A program made the position numbers and the translations under genes. Shown here in pieces: positions 47,258 through 56,562 of a stretch of DNA of 64,000 nt (position 1 is its first letter; the number at the start of each line of letters is the position of its first letter). The stretch is from Sphingomonas corticis (GTDB taxonomy: Bacteria > Pseudomonadota > Alphaproteobacteria > Sphingomonadales > Sphingomonadaceae): positions 434,001-498,000 of the forward strand of contig NZ_JAAVJH010000001.1 of the NCBI RefSeq assembly GCF_012035195.1, given 5' to 3'. The notes beneath the pieces were generated by a model. It did not search any database, was not told the origin of the DNA, and worked only from the letters and a program-made list of their open reading frames with translations.

Positions 47258-48553
47258 TCACCTATGTCTGCGCATCAACACGCCTGCGCGCCAGTAGCAG
47301 AAGATCGGCACCGGCGTTAGCAGCGCCACCGCGAACATGGCGTAGCGCAGCGATTCGGTGCCGTAGGTCGGCGCCAGCATGTCGCTGATCCTGCCGACCG
47401 CCAGCGGACCGAGGCCCAAGCCCACCAGATTGGTGAACAGCAACGCCAGCGCGGCCCACATCGCGCGCAGCCGCAGTGGCGCGAGATGCTGGATCAGCGC
47501 GTAGGTCGGCCCGATGTACGCGCCGGCGAACAGCGACGCGACGAAATAGGACGTCAGCGCCAGCGGAACGTTGTCGATGAAGTAGAAGCCGACGGCGAAC
47601 GGAAAGGCGATCGTCTTCATGACGGCGATCACCCACGGCTGCGTGTGGAGCCCGTGACGCTTGGCCATCCGGTCCGCGATCGCACCGCCGACCAGCGCCG
47701 AGACCGCGCTGGTCAGCGCGGCGGGAAGCGCGATGTAATTGGCGACGTCTAGCATCGACATGCCGAGCGAGCGCTGCATGTAGCTCGGGCCCCACCCGGT
47801 CAGCGCGTAGCCGACCAGCGAGGTCAGCATGATGCCGCACACGAGATAGACCGCCGCGCCGTTGTGCAGCATCTGGAGGAAGCCGTGCCACATGCCGGGC
47901 AGCGGCTCGTCGGTCTCTTCTGCCACGCGCGCGACGTCCGACAGGCCGCGGCGCGGTTCCACCATTACGAAGCGCACGATCAGCGCCAGGACGACGCCCG
48001 GAATGCCGACGACCATCATGGCCGCGCGCCAGCCATAGGCGTGCGCGACGTTGCCGCCGATCATGATGCCCAGTCCGCCGCCCAGCAGGACGCCGAGCGA
48101 GTAGATCGCCATCGCACTGGCGCGCTTCTCCGGCGGGTAGAGGTCGGCGATGATCGACTGGCTGGGCGGCCCCGATCCCGCCTCGCCCACGCCCACGCCG
48201 ATGCGGAACAGGAGGAGTTGCGTGAAGTTCTGCGCGACGCCGCACATTGCGGTCATCGCGGACCAGATCGCCAGGCTGGCGGCGATGATGTTGCGACGGT
48301 TGGTGCGGTCCGCCAGCCGCGCGATCGGCACGCCCAGCGTCGCGTAGAACAGGGCGAAGACCAGGCCCGACAGCAGGCCCAGCTGCGTGTCGGTCAGCAC
48401 CAGGTCGCGCTTGATCGGCTCCAGCAGGATCGCCAGGATCTGCCGGTCCATGAAGCTGAAGAAATAGGTGAGCGTCAGCAGCGTGAGCGTCAGGCCGCGT
48501 CTGCGCAGGGCCAGCGTGTCGGCGATCTCGGGGCGGTTCAGCACCTTCGCCAT
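47258..48553 (-). CDS. MFS transporter (Spinster-like)
   Basis: 431 aa with 12 predicted transmembrane helices. TYFFSFMDRQILAILLEPIK and the loop FALFYATLGVPIARLADRTN place it in the sphingomonad spinster-type MFS group often found with aromatic, terpenoid or steroid catabolic genes. GVGVGEAGSGPPSQSIIADL is the helix 4-5 signature. It lies 142 bp downstream of the TonB receptor gene, beyond that gene's terminator, so it likely has its own promoter. Confidence 0.92.
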   Translation of the reverse strand: MAKVLNRPEIADTLALRRRGLTLTLLTLTYFFSFMDRQILAILLEPIKRDLVLTDTQLGLLSGLVFALFYATLGVPIARLADRTNRRNIIAASLAIWSAMTAMCGVAQNFTQLLLFRIGVGVGEAGSGPPSQSIIADLYPPEKRASAMAIYSLGVLLGGGLGIMIGGNVAHAYGWRAAMMVVGIPGVVLALIVRFVMVEPRRGLSDVARVAEETDEPLPGMWHGFLQMLHNGAAVYLVCGIMLTSLVGYALTGWGPSYMQRSLGMSMLDVANYIALPAALTSAVSALVGGAIADRMAKRHGLHTQPWVIAVMKTIAFPFAVGFYFIDNVPLALTSYFVASLFAGAYIGPTYALIQHLAPLRLRAMWAALALLFTNLVGLGLGPLAVGRISDMLAPTYGTESLRYAMFAVALLTPVPIFCYWRAGVLMRRHR

Positions 48554-48644
48554 AGGCGGCTCTCTCCTGCTCGTGATGATGACAGGCTAGGCCCGCCCGA
48601 CGCAGCCTTCCATAACGGAACTTACGCGGCAACCCTTTGATACG

Positions 48645-48676
48645 AAAAGCCCTGCCCAGTCGAGGCTGAGCAGGGC
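48645..48676 (-). terminator. Intrinsic terminator of the TonB receptor gene
   Basis: Minus strand: 11-bp stem GCCCTGCTCAG / CTGGGCAGGGC (one G-U pair) with a 6-nt loop, followed by TTTT, about 20 bp past the stop codon. The clearest intrinsic terminator in the window. Confidence 0.8.
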
Positions 48677-48695
48677 CGAACGACGTACCGAACGT

Positions 48696-51600
48696 TCAGA
48701 ACTTCTGCGACAGCGCCACCTTGGCGGTGAAGCCCAGCGGGTTGCCGGTGAACGGGTCGTAGTTCTGATCCAGCCGCGCGAACGGCGGATCGCGATCGAA
48801 GATGTTGAGCGCGGAGACCGCGATCGTCGTGCCGGTGCTGAACTGCAGGCGATAGGTGACGTCCGCGGTCTTGAACGCGCCGATCTCCTTGCCGCGCGTC
48901 ACCGACGCGCCGGCGAGCGCGGCGGCGTTGGGCCCGAAGATCGCGGCGCCGCGCTGGTCGGTGTAGCCGTCGATATAGTTGAACTGGATGCGCAGCGACA
49001 TGTTGTCCAGATCGCCCTGCACGTACCAATTCCCCTTCCATTGCGGAATCGGATAGGCGGTCGTCTGATAGTTGAGCTGCCCCACGCCGTCGAAGGTGGG
49101 CTGCACCACGACGCCTTCGACGGTGACGTCGCCGGTCTTGTACTCGATGACATAGGTGCCCGCGCCGCCCACCAGCAGCCGGCCCGGCCCCAGATCGCCG
49201 CGGAAGCTCGCCTGGAAATCGAGGCCGGAGGTGGACACGTCGGCGGAGTTGATGACCTGGGTGCGCAGCCGCTGGACGTTGGCGATGCCGCAGCCCGCCG
49301 CGGTGAAGGTGAAGCGCGCCTGCAGTGCGGCGAAGGCGGGGTTGCCGCAATTCGCGGTGCCGCTGGCGCCGAACAGCGCGTTGACGATGCCCTGCGTCGG
49401 CTCGCCCTCGATCGGTCCCGACAGGTCGTACTTGAAATAGTCGACGCTGGCGTTGAACCCGCCCGCCTCGACGATGACGCCGCCGTTGTACGTCGTGGCG
49501 CTCTCGGGCGCCAGATTGGGATTTCCGTTCACGTCGACCGCGCGGAACGACGTGCCGATGATCTGCAGCGCGGTCAGGTTGCCGTCCAGGTTCTGCGCCG
49601 GCGGCCCGCGGAACGTGGTGCCCGCGCCGCCGCGCACGCCCAGCCAGTCCGTGATCTGCAACTTGGCGCGCGCCTGCGGGTCGAAGGTGGAGCCGACCGA
49701 ACCGCCGTAATCCTCGTACCGGGCCGACAATTGCAGGTTCAGCGCATCGACGATCGGCACCTGCAATTCGGCGAACACCGCGTAGACGTCGTCGCCGAGC
49801 CGCGCGTTGCGGTTCGTGCCCAGGAAGCCGAGCGCCCCGGTCTGCTGTGTGCAGGTGGCGGCCGGGTTCAGCGGCGTGCCGGGACACGGGAAGGACGCCA
49901 GGTTGCTGACGTCGTTGTACGTGCGCGCGTAGTTGTTCTTCCGATATTGCGCGCCGATCGCGAAGGCGAGCTCGCCGCCGGGCAGCGTGATGCCGCTGCT
50001 GCCGGAGAGCACCAAGTCGCCGACGAACAGCTTCGTGTCCGCCACCGTGCGCGTGTCCTGGAAGAAGTTGTCGAACGTCGCCACGTCGTTCACCAGCCCC
50101 GCCCCCGGCGTCAGGCTGAAGCCCGCCGGGCTGCGCGTGCCGGCGAAGTTGGGGTTCACCTGTCCGGTGACGGGGTTCACCTGGATCGCGGTGGAAAAGG
50201 GATTGTAGAAGGTGCAGCCGTTGGTGCCAGCGAGGGCGGCGACCTGCGCGGCGGTCAGCCCGGCGCGCGAGGCCGCGGAGGCATAGGCGCAATTCTGTCC
50301 GCCGAACCCCGCCAGCGCGTTCTGGAAGAGGTCGCCGAACGTGTCGGTGCCGCCGAAGTCGCGGTAATACTCGCTGTACGTGCCTCCTGCCGACAGGACG
50401 AGGCCCGGCGTCAGGTCGATCTGAAGGTCCGCGGTGAAGCGAATCGAATCGGATTGGCGCGGCGAGGTGGCGGAGCCGCGGTCGTTGCTGCCGCCGATCA
50501 GCAGCGGGTTGCCCGCGAGGAAGGCAGGACGGAACAGGACCGGGAAGGCCAGCGCCGGTGCCAGCGGCGTGCCGCCCGCGGTGAGGCAGTTCGACGCCGC
50601 GCCGTAGACCGCACAATAGTCGCGCAGCGCAGGCGCGTAGGTCGGGATCTGGAACACCCCGCCCCCGCCGCCCGCGGCGTTGGCCGAAGGGGGCAGCGTC
50701 GGCAGGTACGTCGGCGAGGTGGTGATGCGCGTCTCGCTGTGGCCGTAGAGGCCGGTCAGCGTCAGCTTGGCGTTGCTGGCGACGTCGAACGCGACCTCGA
50801 CATAGGCCTGGTAGCGGTCCTCCGGCTCCACCAGATTGCCGAACTGGCCGTAATTGTTGAAGCAGCGGTCGGTGGTCGATCCCGTCACGCTGCGGAACCC
50901 GCCCACTGCGGTGCAGCCGAGGTCGGTCGTGAAGTTCAGCCCCCCGACGGTCGCGTTGAAGTCGAAATTGCCCGGGTTGCCGCCGCCGGTCCAGCCGCCC
51001 TGCGGATTGTTGGCATAGGGCTGAACGGTGAAGTCGCGGTCGGTGGTGCGAAGCTCGGAGCGGTGCTGATAGCCGAACGAGGCGAGCATGCGGAAGCCGT
51101 CGCCCGAGTGGCCGTAGCTGATCGCCCCGCCATAGTCGCCGTCCGACCCCTTGATGTAGCGATAGTCGCCCGAGGCGAGAAAACCCTGCTGGTCGTCGCG
51201 AGTGATGAAGTTGACCACGCCAGCGATGGCGTCGGAGCCGTAGGTGGCGGCGGCACCGTCCTTCAGCACCTCGATCCGCCCGATCGCGCCGGAGGGAATC
51301 AAATTGATGTCGACGATCGGGATGCCGCTGCCGGCGGACTGCACGATGCGCTTGCCGTTCAGCAGCACCAGCGTGCGCTGCGGGCCGAGGCCGCGCAGGT
51401 TGACGGAGGCGACGCCCTCGTTGCCCTGGCTGCGGCTGTCGAACTGGTTCGCGTCGCCGATGACACCGTTGGACGTCGGCAGGTTCTTCAGCAGCTCGAC
51501 CGCGGTGGGCGCCCCCTGCTTGGCGAGCTCGTCGGCGGAGATCACGTCGACCGGGACCGCCGCATCCTCCGGCGTTCCGCGGATCAGCGAGCCGGTGACG

Positions 51601-51740
51601 ATGATGTCGGGGGCACCGGGGCCCGCATCCTCGGTCGTCTGGATGGTCGCCGGATCGCCACCGATCTGTGCCCCCGCCGGGGCGGCCAGCGCGAAGGCCA
51701 GCGTCGACCCCGCGCAGGCGAGCAGAACCTTGCCCGTCAT
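48696..51740 (-). CDS. TonB-dependent receptor
   Basis: Outer-membrane gated channel of 1014 aa. Signal peptide ending APAGAQ, then a plug domain with DIIVTGSLIRGTPEDAAVPV, GVASVNLRGLGPQRTLVLLN (TonB-box-adjacent pattern) and a C-terminal beta barrel ending VALSQKF. Barrel strands and plug match the large sphingomonad receptors for organic growth substrates rather than small siderophore receptors. Strong Shine-Dalgarno GGAGAGGAGAAAGG. Promoter and operator are visible upstream. Confidence 0.93.
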   Translation of the reverse strand: MTGKVLLACAGSTLAFALAAPAGAQIGGDPATIQTTEDAGPGAPDIIVTGSLIRGTPEDAAVPVDVISADELAKQGAPTAVELLKNLPTSNGVIGDANQFDSRSQGNEGVASVNLRGLGPQRTLVLLNGKRIVQSAGSGIPIVDINLIPSGAIGRIEVLKDGAAATYGSDAIAGVVNFITRDDQQGFLASGDYRYIKGSDGDYGGAISYGHSGDGFRMLASFGYQHRSELRTTDRDFTVQPYANNPQGGWTGGGNPGNFDFNATVGGLNFTTDLGCTAVGGFRSVTGSTTDRCFNNYGQFGNLVEPEDRYQAYVEVAFDVASNAKLTLTGLYGHSETRITTSPTYLPTLPPSANAAGGGGGVFQIPTYAPALRDYCAVYGAASNCLTAGGTPLAPALAFPVLFRPAFLAGNPLLIGGSNDRGSATSPRQSDSIRFTADLQIDLTPGLVLSAGGTYSEYYRDFGGTDTFGDLFQNALAGFGGQNCAYASAASRAGLTAAQVAALAGTNGCTFYNPFSTAIQVNPVTGQVNPNFAGTRSPAGFSLTPGAGLVNDVATFDNFFQDTRTVADTKLFVGDLVLSGSSGITLPGGELAFAIGAQYRKNNYARTYNDVSNLASFPCPGTPLNPAATCTQQTGALGFLGTNRNARLGDDVYAVFAELQVPIVDALNLQLSARYEDYGGSVGSTFDPQARAKLQITDWLGVRGGAGTTFRGPPAQNLDGNLTALQIIGTSFRAVDVNGNPNLAPESATTYNGGVIVEAGGFNASVDYFKYDLSGPIEGEPTQGIVNALFGASGTANCGNPAFAALQARFTFTAAGCGIANVQRLRTQVINSADVSTSGLDFQASFRGDLGPGRLLVGGAGTYVIEYKTGDVTVEGVVVQPTFDGVGQLNYQTTAYPIPQWKGNWYVQGDLDNMSLRIQFNYIDGYTDQRGAAIFGPNAAALAGASVTRGKEIGAFKTADVTYRLQFSTGTTIAVSALNIFDRDPPFARLDQNYDPFTGNPLGFTAKVALSQKF

Positions 51741-51788
51741 CCCTTTCTCCTCTCCTGGCGGTCGGAACGCTTCTCGGCTCCGTACCGT

Positions 51789-51825
51789 GGGTTCGATTTA
51801 GAACCCGATTGAGGATGAAGGTCAA
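51789..51825 (-). promoter_or_regulatory. TonB receptor promoter with operator over the -10 box
   Basis: Minus strand: TTGACC (51820-51825), 17-bp spacer, TCTAAA (51797-51802), and an inverted repeat GGGTTC-N6-GAACCC (51789-51806) spanning the -10 box. Lies 49-85 bp upstream of the ATG. Suggests strong transcription held back by a repressor. Confidence 0.65.
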
Positions 51826-51889
51826 TAAGGCGGCGGGCAACTTTCTCGATTCGGCCCTACCTCCGCTTCGATTTCAGCGGGATGCTGGT

Positions 51890-51915
51890 TGCCGCGGCAA
51901 GGAAAAGCCGCGGCA
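51890..51915. terminator. Hairpin after acyl-CoA dehydrogenase gene
   Basis: Perfect 9-bp stem TGCCGCGGC/GCCGCGGCA with an 8-nt loop, 41 bp past the stop of the minus-strand dehydrogenase gene. The minus-strand loop is TTTTCCTT and no T-run follows, so termination is uncertain. Confidence 0.35.
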
Positions 51916-51956
51916 GGGCCGCGCCGGGTCATCGGCGGTCGCGATACGACGCTGGA

Positions 51957-53021
51957 TCAATAGCCGTTCAGCCGCGCGAAGCGGTCGCGATGCCAGGCGG
52001 CATTGCCCCACATCGTCTCCAGCACCGCGGCACGCTTCAGGTACAGGCCAGCGGCATATTCGTCAGTCATGCCGACGCCGCCGTGCAGCTGCACCATCTC
52101 GCGGCTGACCAGCTTCAGCGTGTCGCCCGCCACCGCCTTGGCCAGGCTCACCGCCTGGTCGACGTCGGAGCGGCGCGCGTCGATCGCCTCCAGCGCGCCT
52201 TCCACCGCGGAGCGCATCAGCTCCAGCTCGGTCAGCATCTTCGCCATGCGGTGCTGCAGCGCCTGGAACGTCGACAGTACCTGCCCGAACTGGACGCGCT
52301 GCTTCAGATAGTCGTTGGTCTGGTGGAAGGCGCTCTCCGCCATGCCCAGCATCTCCGCCGCGATCACCGCCGCGGCGCGATCGGCGATCGCCTGCGTCAG
52401 CTCCGGCCCGCCCAGCTTCTCGGCCGCCGCGCCGTCGAACGCCACGTCGGCGTGACTGCGCGAATCCGCCATCCGGCGCGAGGAGACGGAAACGCCCTCG
52501 CCCTTCGCGACGAGGTAGAGGCCGTCGGTCGCCGCGACCACGAAGGCGTCGGCGGCGTCGCCCTCGGCGACGAACTTCTTCGTGCCGGTCAGCCTGCCGT
52601 CCGTCACCGTCGCGCCGATCGCGCGGTCGTGGATCGGGCCCTCGTCGATCGCCAGCGTCGCGATCGCCTCGCCCGCGGCCAGTCGCGGCAGCCACTCGCC
52701 CTTCGCGGCGTCCGACGATCCTTCGACGATCGCCGACGCCGCCACTGCGGTCGACGCCAGCGGCGAGGCCGCGAGATTGCGCCCCAGCTGCTCGACGACC
52801 AGGCCGAGCGAGAGGTAGCCGAAGGCGGAGCCGCCGTGCTCCTCCGGAATCAGCACGCCGGCCCAGCCCATCTGCCCGACGGCTTCCCATTGCCCACGGT
52901 CGAAACCCTCCGCGTTGCCCGCGTCGCGCATCTTGCGGAAGGCGGCGACCGGGCTCTCGTTGTCGGCCCACTCGCGCGCCATGTCGCGCAGCATCACCTG
53001 TTCGTCGTTCAGGACGGCCAT
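51957..53021 (-). CDS. Acyl-CoA dehydrogenase, smaller subunit-like
   Basis: 354 aa with N-terminus VLNDEQVMLRDMAREWADNE, GYLSLGLVVEQLGRNLAASP and C-terminal QLHGGVGMTDEYAAGLYLKR, closely resembling the gene at 35606 in kind. As in that gene, the FAD-contact loop is poor (FVAEGDAADAFVVAAT). It follows, on the same strand, the larger-type dehydrogenase at 53224, so the two form the second unequal pair of the island. Confidence 0.92.
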   Translation of the reverse strand: MAVLNDEQVMLRDMAREWADNESPVAAFRKMRDAGNAEGFDRGQWEAVGQMGWAGVLIPEEHGGSAFGYLSLGLVVEQLGRNLAASPLASTAVAASAIVEGSSDAAKGEWLPRLAAGEAIATLAIDEGPIHDRAIGATVTDGRLTGTKKFVAEGDAADAFVVAATDGLYLVAKGEGVSVSSRRMADSRSHADVAFDGAAAEKLGGPELTQAIADRAAAVIAAEMLGMAESAFHQTNDYLKQRVQFGQVLSTFQALQHRMAKMLTELELMRSAVEGALEAIDARRSDVDQAVSLAKAVAGDTLKLVSREMVQLHGGVGMTDEYAAGLYLKRAAVLETMWGNAAWHRDRFARLNGY

Positions 53022-53047
53022 GTCGTTCCCTTTCCATCCGTCCCGTC

Positions 53048-53151
53048 CGTTCGCCCTGAGGAGGGACTGAGCGCCAGCGAAGGCCCGTCACGAAGGGCTG
53101 CCTCAGCGCATGTCCTTCGAGACGCCGCTGCGCGGCTCCTCAGGACGAACG
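53048..53151. repeat. Dispersed palindromic repeat, family A copy 5
   Basis: CGTTCGCCCTGAGGAGGGAC at the left and CGGCTCCTCAGGACGAACG at the right, CTTCGAGACGCCGCTGCGC near the middle. Fills the gap between the paired dehydrogenase genes, just as copy 3 does in the other pair. Confidence 0.8.
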
Positions 53152-53223
53152 ATCGGAAGTTCCAAACCGATGAAGGTCGGGCGAGCGGCATCTTCGCACC
53201 GCTCGCCCTTCCCCTCTCCTACC

Positions 53224-54456
53224 TCACTGGTGGTCCAGCATCCCCAGGATGCGCTTGGCGATGACGTTGTTCTGGATCTCCGACGAACCGCCGTAGATCG
53301 ACACCGCCTTCCCCCACAGCCAGCTGCGCGTCTGCGCCAGCTCGTCCTCGGAGAAGCCCTCGCCTTCCCAGCCCAGCCCCTGCATCCCCATGATCTCGAT
53401 ATTCAGCTCGGCGCGGTCCTGCGTGATGCGCGCGCCGACGTTCTTCATGATCGACGTGGCGGCGGACGGCCCGGCATTGCCCTTCGCCTCCAGCGCGGCG
53501 CGGCGCAGCGTCAGCGCGAAGGCGCGCTGGTCCATTTCGTGCTTGATGATGCGCGTGCGCAGCTCGGCATCGTCGATCCGGCCTTCCGCGTCGGTGCCGC
53601 GATACTTCTTCGCGATGTCGGGCACGGTCTTGCCCGCGTTCATGCGACCGGCGGAGCCGCTGCCGCCGGACAGCGAGTTGCGCTCGTGCTGGAGCAGGCG
53701 CGTGCCGATCTCCCAGCCCTGCCCCTCGCGCCCGACCAGGTTTTCCTTGGGTACCTTCACGTCGGCGAAGAACGTCTCGCAGAACGGGGACTGGCCGCTG
53801 ATGAGGCGGATCGGCTTGGTCTCGACCCCGGGCGCGTCCATGTCGATCAGCAGGAAGCTGATGCCCGCGTGCTTCTGCGACTTGTCCGTCCGCACCAGCG
53901 CGAAGCACTTGTCCGCCCACTGGCCGCCCGACGTCCAGGTCTTCTGCCCGTTGACGACATAGTGATCGCCCTTGTCCTCCGCGAAAGTCTGAAGGCTCGC
54001 GAGATCGGAACCGGCACCCGGCTCCGAATAGCCCTGGCACCAGCGGACCTCGCCCTTGACGATGTCGGGGATATGCTGCCGCTTCTGCTCCTCGCTGCCA
54101 TATTCCAGCAGCGTGGGGCCGAACATCATCACGCCCATGCCGCCGATCGGGTTCCAGGCGCCGATCTTCGCCATCTCCTCCTGCAGCACGCGCGCCTCGG
54201 CGCGGGACAGGCCGCCGCCGCCATATTCCTTCGGCCAGGTCGGCACGCCCCAGCCCTTGGCGCCCATCGCCTCGCGCCATTTCCGCTGCGCCGGCGTCTC
54301 CTCGGTCGGGCCGTCGACGGCGGACATGGCGTTGTCCTTGCCCCGTAGCGCGGGGTCGAAATTCTCGTCGAGCCACGCCTTCGCCTCGCCCCGGAACGCA
54401 TCCAGGGGGTCGGCGGGGCTGCCGGAATCGTTGGCCAGTTCGGCGGCGGTCGCCAT
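53224..54456 (-). CDS. Acyl-CoA dehydrogenase, larger subunit-like
   Basis: 410 aa. WPKEYGGGGLSRAEARVLQE, RWCQGYSEPGAGSDLASLQT and C-terminal SIYGGSSEIQNNVIAKRILG. At the position of the medium-chain catalytic glutamate (YEG in MCAD) it has YGG, so the base lies elsewhere. Close in kind to the gene at 34278. ATG at 54454-54456 gives the family start; a very long upstream frame without homology overlaps the divergent MFS gene and is ignored. Confidence 0.93.
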   Translation of the reverse strand: MATAAELANDSGSPADPLDAFRGEAKAWLDENFDPALRGKDNAMSAVDGPTEETPAQRKWREAMGAKGWGVPTWPKEYGGGGLSRAEARVLQEEMAKIGAWNPIGGMGVMMFGPTLLEYGSEEQKRQHIPDIVKGEVRWCQGYSEPGAGSDLASLQTFAEDKGDHYVVNGQKTWTSGGQWADKCFALVRTDKSQKHAGISFLLIDMDAPGVETKPIRLISGQSPFCETFFADVKVPKENLVGREGQGWEIGTRLLQHERNSLSGGSGSAGRMNAGKTVPDIAKKYRGTDAEGRIDDAELRTRIIKHEMDQRAFALTLRRAALEAKGNAGPSAATSIMKNVGARITQDRAELNIEIMGMQGLGWEGEGFSEDELAQTRSWLWGKAVSIYGGSSEIQNNVIAKRILGMLDHQ

Positions 54457-54576
54457 GTCGCATTCTCTCCCGCAACAGCGATTCAGAAGATCGGGTATGG
54501 TCGCTGCATCGCACGCCCGGCGACGCAGGTAAAGCGGGAAGACAGCGTCGGCGCACTCGGCTACACCCCCGCGTCG

Positions 54577-55797
54577 ATGATCCGCTTCGATCACCGCGCC
54601 GTTCCCATCGTGCTGGCCGCCGTCACCGTCGACGTGATCGGCTTCGGCATCGTCATGCCGGTGCTTCCCGCGCTCGTCACCGAGCTGGGGCGGGTCGACC
54701 TGCCGGAGGCGACGCGGATCGCGGGATGGATGCTGGCGGTGTTCGCGATCGGCCAGTTCGTCGCCGGGCCGGTGCTCGGGAACCTGGGCGACCGGTACGG
54801 ACGGCGCCCGGTGCTGATCGCCGCCATGGTCGGCTTCGCGCTCGATTACCTGCTGATGGCCGCCGCGCCGAGCCTGATGTGGCTGTTCGTCGGGCGCGCG
54901 ATCGCGGGGGTGTGCGGCGCCACCTTCGGCCCCGCCGGCGCGGTGATCGCCGATGTCAGCACGCCGGAAAGACGCGCGCAGGCGTTCGGCCTGCTGGGCG
55001 CCGCGTTCGGCATCGGCTTCATCGTCGGCCCGGCGCTCGGCGGGCTGGTCGCCGGCTGGGGCGTGCGCGCGCCGTTCGTCGTCGCCGCCGCGCTGGCCGC
55101 GCTCAACGCGCTGACCATGCTGCTCTTCCTTCCGGAAACGCTGAAGCCGGAGAACCGCCGCCCGTTCCGGCTGGCCGACGCGCACGTCGTCGGCGCGTTC
55201 CGTCCGCTGTTCGCCGCGGGCAACGCCGCGCCGCTGCTGGTCGCCTGGTTCCTGTGGCAATTGGGCGGCGTGGTCTATCCCACGGTGTGGAGCTTTTGGG
55301 CGACGCTTCGCTTCGGCTGGGACGCGGGGCAGATCGGCTGGAGCCTCGCCTGGGTCGGCTTCCTGCAATTGCTGGTGCAGGTGTTCGTCACCGGCCGCGC
55401 CGTCCGGCGGCTGGGCGAGCGCGCCGCGGCGGTGATCGGGCTGGTGGCGGGTGCGGCGACGCTGGTCGCCTATGCCTTCACGACGCAGGGGTGGCAGGTC
55501 TACGCCTTCTTCCTCGTCGGCGCGTTCGGTGCGCTCGCCTGGCCGGCGATGAACGGGATGCTCAGCCGGCTGGTCGACGCGACGCGGCAGGGGGCATTGC
55601 AGGGCGGGCTGGGCAGCATGAACTCGGTCGCCGCGATCGTCGGCCCGCTGCTCGCCGCGCAGAGCCTCGCGTGGGGGGCGGGCCGCGGCTTCGACGGGCT
55701 CGCCTTCCTGCTGGCGGGCGTGCTGATCGCGGCGGCGGCGTTGATCGTGGCCTTCCTCGTCCCCACCCTTCGCGCATCGCAAGGAGACAGCCTATGA
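54577..55797 (+). CDS. MFS transporter, TetA-like
   Basis: 406 aa, 12 helices. [20 protein letters not shown] and the loop [20 protein letters not shown], then the helix 5 motif [19 protein letters not shown], are the TetA/drug-proton antiporter pattern. Despite the similarity a metabolite or solvent efflux role is more likely than antibiotic resistance. Overlaps the GST gene by ATGA, so the pair is coupled. Confidence 0.9.
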   Translation: MIRFDHRAVPIVLAAVTVDVIGFGIVMPVLPALVTELGRVDLPEATRIAGWMLAVFAIGQFVAGPVLGNLGDRYGRRPVLIAAMVGFALDYLLMAAAPSLMWLFVGRAIAGVCGATFGPAGAVIADVSTPERRAQAFGLLGAAFGIGFIVGPALGGLVAGWGVRAPFVVAAALAALNALTMLLFLPETLKPENRRPFRLADAHVVGAFRPLFAAGNAAPLLVAWFLWQLGGVVYPTVWSFWATLRFGWDAGQIGWSLAWVGFLQLLVQVFVTGRAVRRLGERAAAVIGLVAGAATLVAYAFTTQGWQVYAFFLVGAFGALAWPAMNGMLSRLVDATRQGALQGGLGSMNSVAAIVGPLLAAQSLAWGAGRGFDGLAFLLAGVLIAAAALIVAFLVPTLRASQGDSL

Positions 55798-56483
55798 TCG
55801 AGCTTTATTACTGGCCGACGCCCAACGGGCACAAGATCACGCTCTTCCTGGAGGAAGCCGGGCTCGACTACACGATCCATCCCGTCAACATCGGCAAGGG
55901 GGAGCAGTTCGCGCCCGAGTTCCTGCGCTTCTCGCCCAACAACCGCATGCCCGCGATCATCGACCGTGCGCCGACCGATGGGGGCGAGCCGATCACCGTG
56001 TTCGAGAGCGGCGCGATCCTCCTCTATCTCGCGCACAAGACCGGCCGGTTCGGCGGCGCGGACCCGCGCGGGCACGTCCAGGTGCTGGAATGGCTGATGT
56101 GGCAAATGGGCGGCCTGGGCCCGATGCTGGGGCAGAACCATCATTTCACCCGCTATGCGCCGGAGAAGATCCCCTACGCCATCGACCGCTACGTAAAGGA
56201 GACGAACCGGCTGTACGGCGTGCTCGACCGGCGGCTGGAGGGGCGCGCATTCATCGTCGGCGACGACTATACGGTGGCGGACATGGCCTGCTTCCCGTGG
56301 ATCCTGCCCGAAGCGCAGGGGCAGGACATGGCGCAATTCCCGAACCTGGCGCGCTGGCACGCCGCGGTAAAGGCGCGGCCCGCGACGGAGCGCGCCTATG
56401 CCAAGGGACGCGAGGTGCAGGCGCAACCGGTCGAGATGAGCGAGGAGCAGAAGAAGGTGCTGTTCGGTCAGACGGCGCGGTAG
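55794..56483 (+). CDS. Glutathione S-transferase (Ure2p/YghU-like)
   Basis: 229 aa. Thioredoxin-like N-terminal domain ELYYWPTPNGHKITLFLEEA, RMPAIIDR with the cis-Pro, and GAILLYLAHKTGRF; all-alpha C-terminal domain with YTVADMACFPWI. The Asn-Gly of PNGHK at the glutathione-site start is typical of nu-class enzymes that act as disulfide-bond reductases. Shine-Dalgarno AAGGAG inside the end of the MFS gene. Confidence 0.9.
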   Translation: MIELYYWPTPNGHKITLFLEEAGLDYTIHPVNIGKGEQFAPEFLRFSPNNRMPAIIDRAPTDGGEPITVFESGAILLYLAHKTGRFGGADPRGHVQVLEWLMWQMGGLGPMLGQNHHFTRYAPEKIPYAIDRYVKETNRLYGVLDRRLEGRAFIVGDDYTVADMACFPWILPEAQGQDMAQFPNLARWHAAVKARPATERAYAKGREVQAQPVEMSEEQKKVLFGQTAR

Positions 56484-56490
56484 CCCCCCT

Positions 56491-56555
56491 TCGTTCGGCC
56501 TGAGCGAAGGCGAGGGCTAGGCGCTTGTGCTTCGACTTCGCTCAGCACGAACGGG
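56491..56555. repeat. Dispersed palindromic repeat, family A copy 6
   Basis: CGTTCGGCCTGAGCGAAGGC at the left, CTTCGCTCAGCACGAACGG at the right. Lies between the convergent GST and SDR genes. Confidence 0.8.
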
Positions 56556-56562
56556 GGTCCTG

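Noticed and set aside
54457..55782. N-terminal extension of the larger acyl-CoA dehydrogenase at 53224
   Set aside because: The extra 440 residues are antisense to the MFS gene, lack any fold and are out of line with the family length.
54577..55797. TetA-like transporter as an antibiotic resistance gene
   Set aside because: It is coupled to a GST and sits in a catabolic island; similarity to TetA is at family level only.
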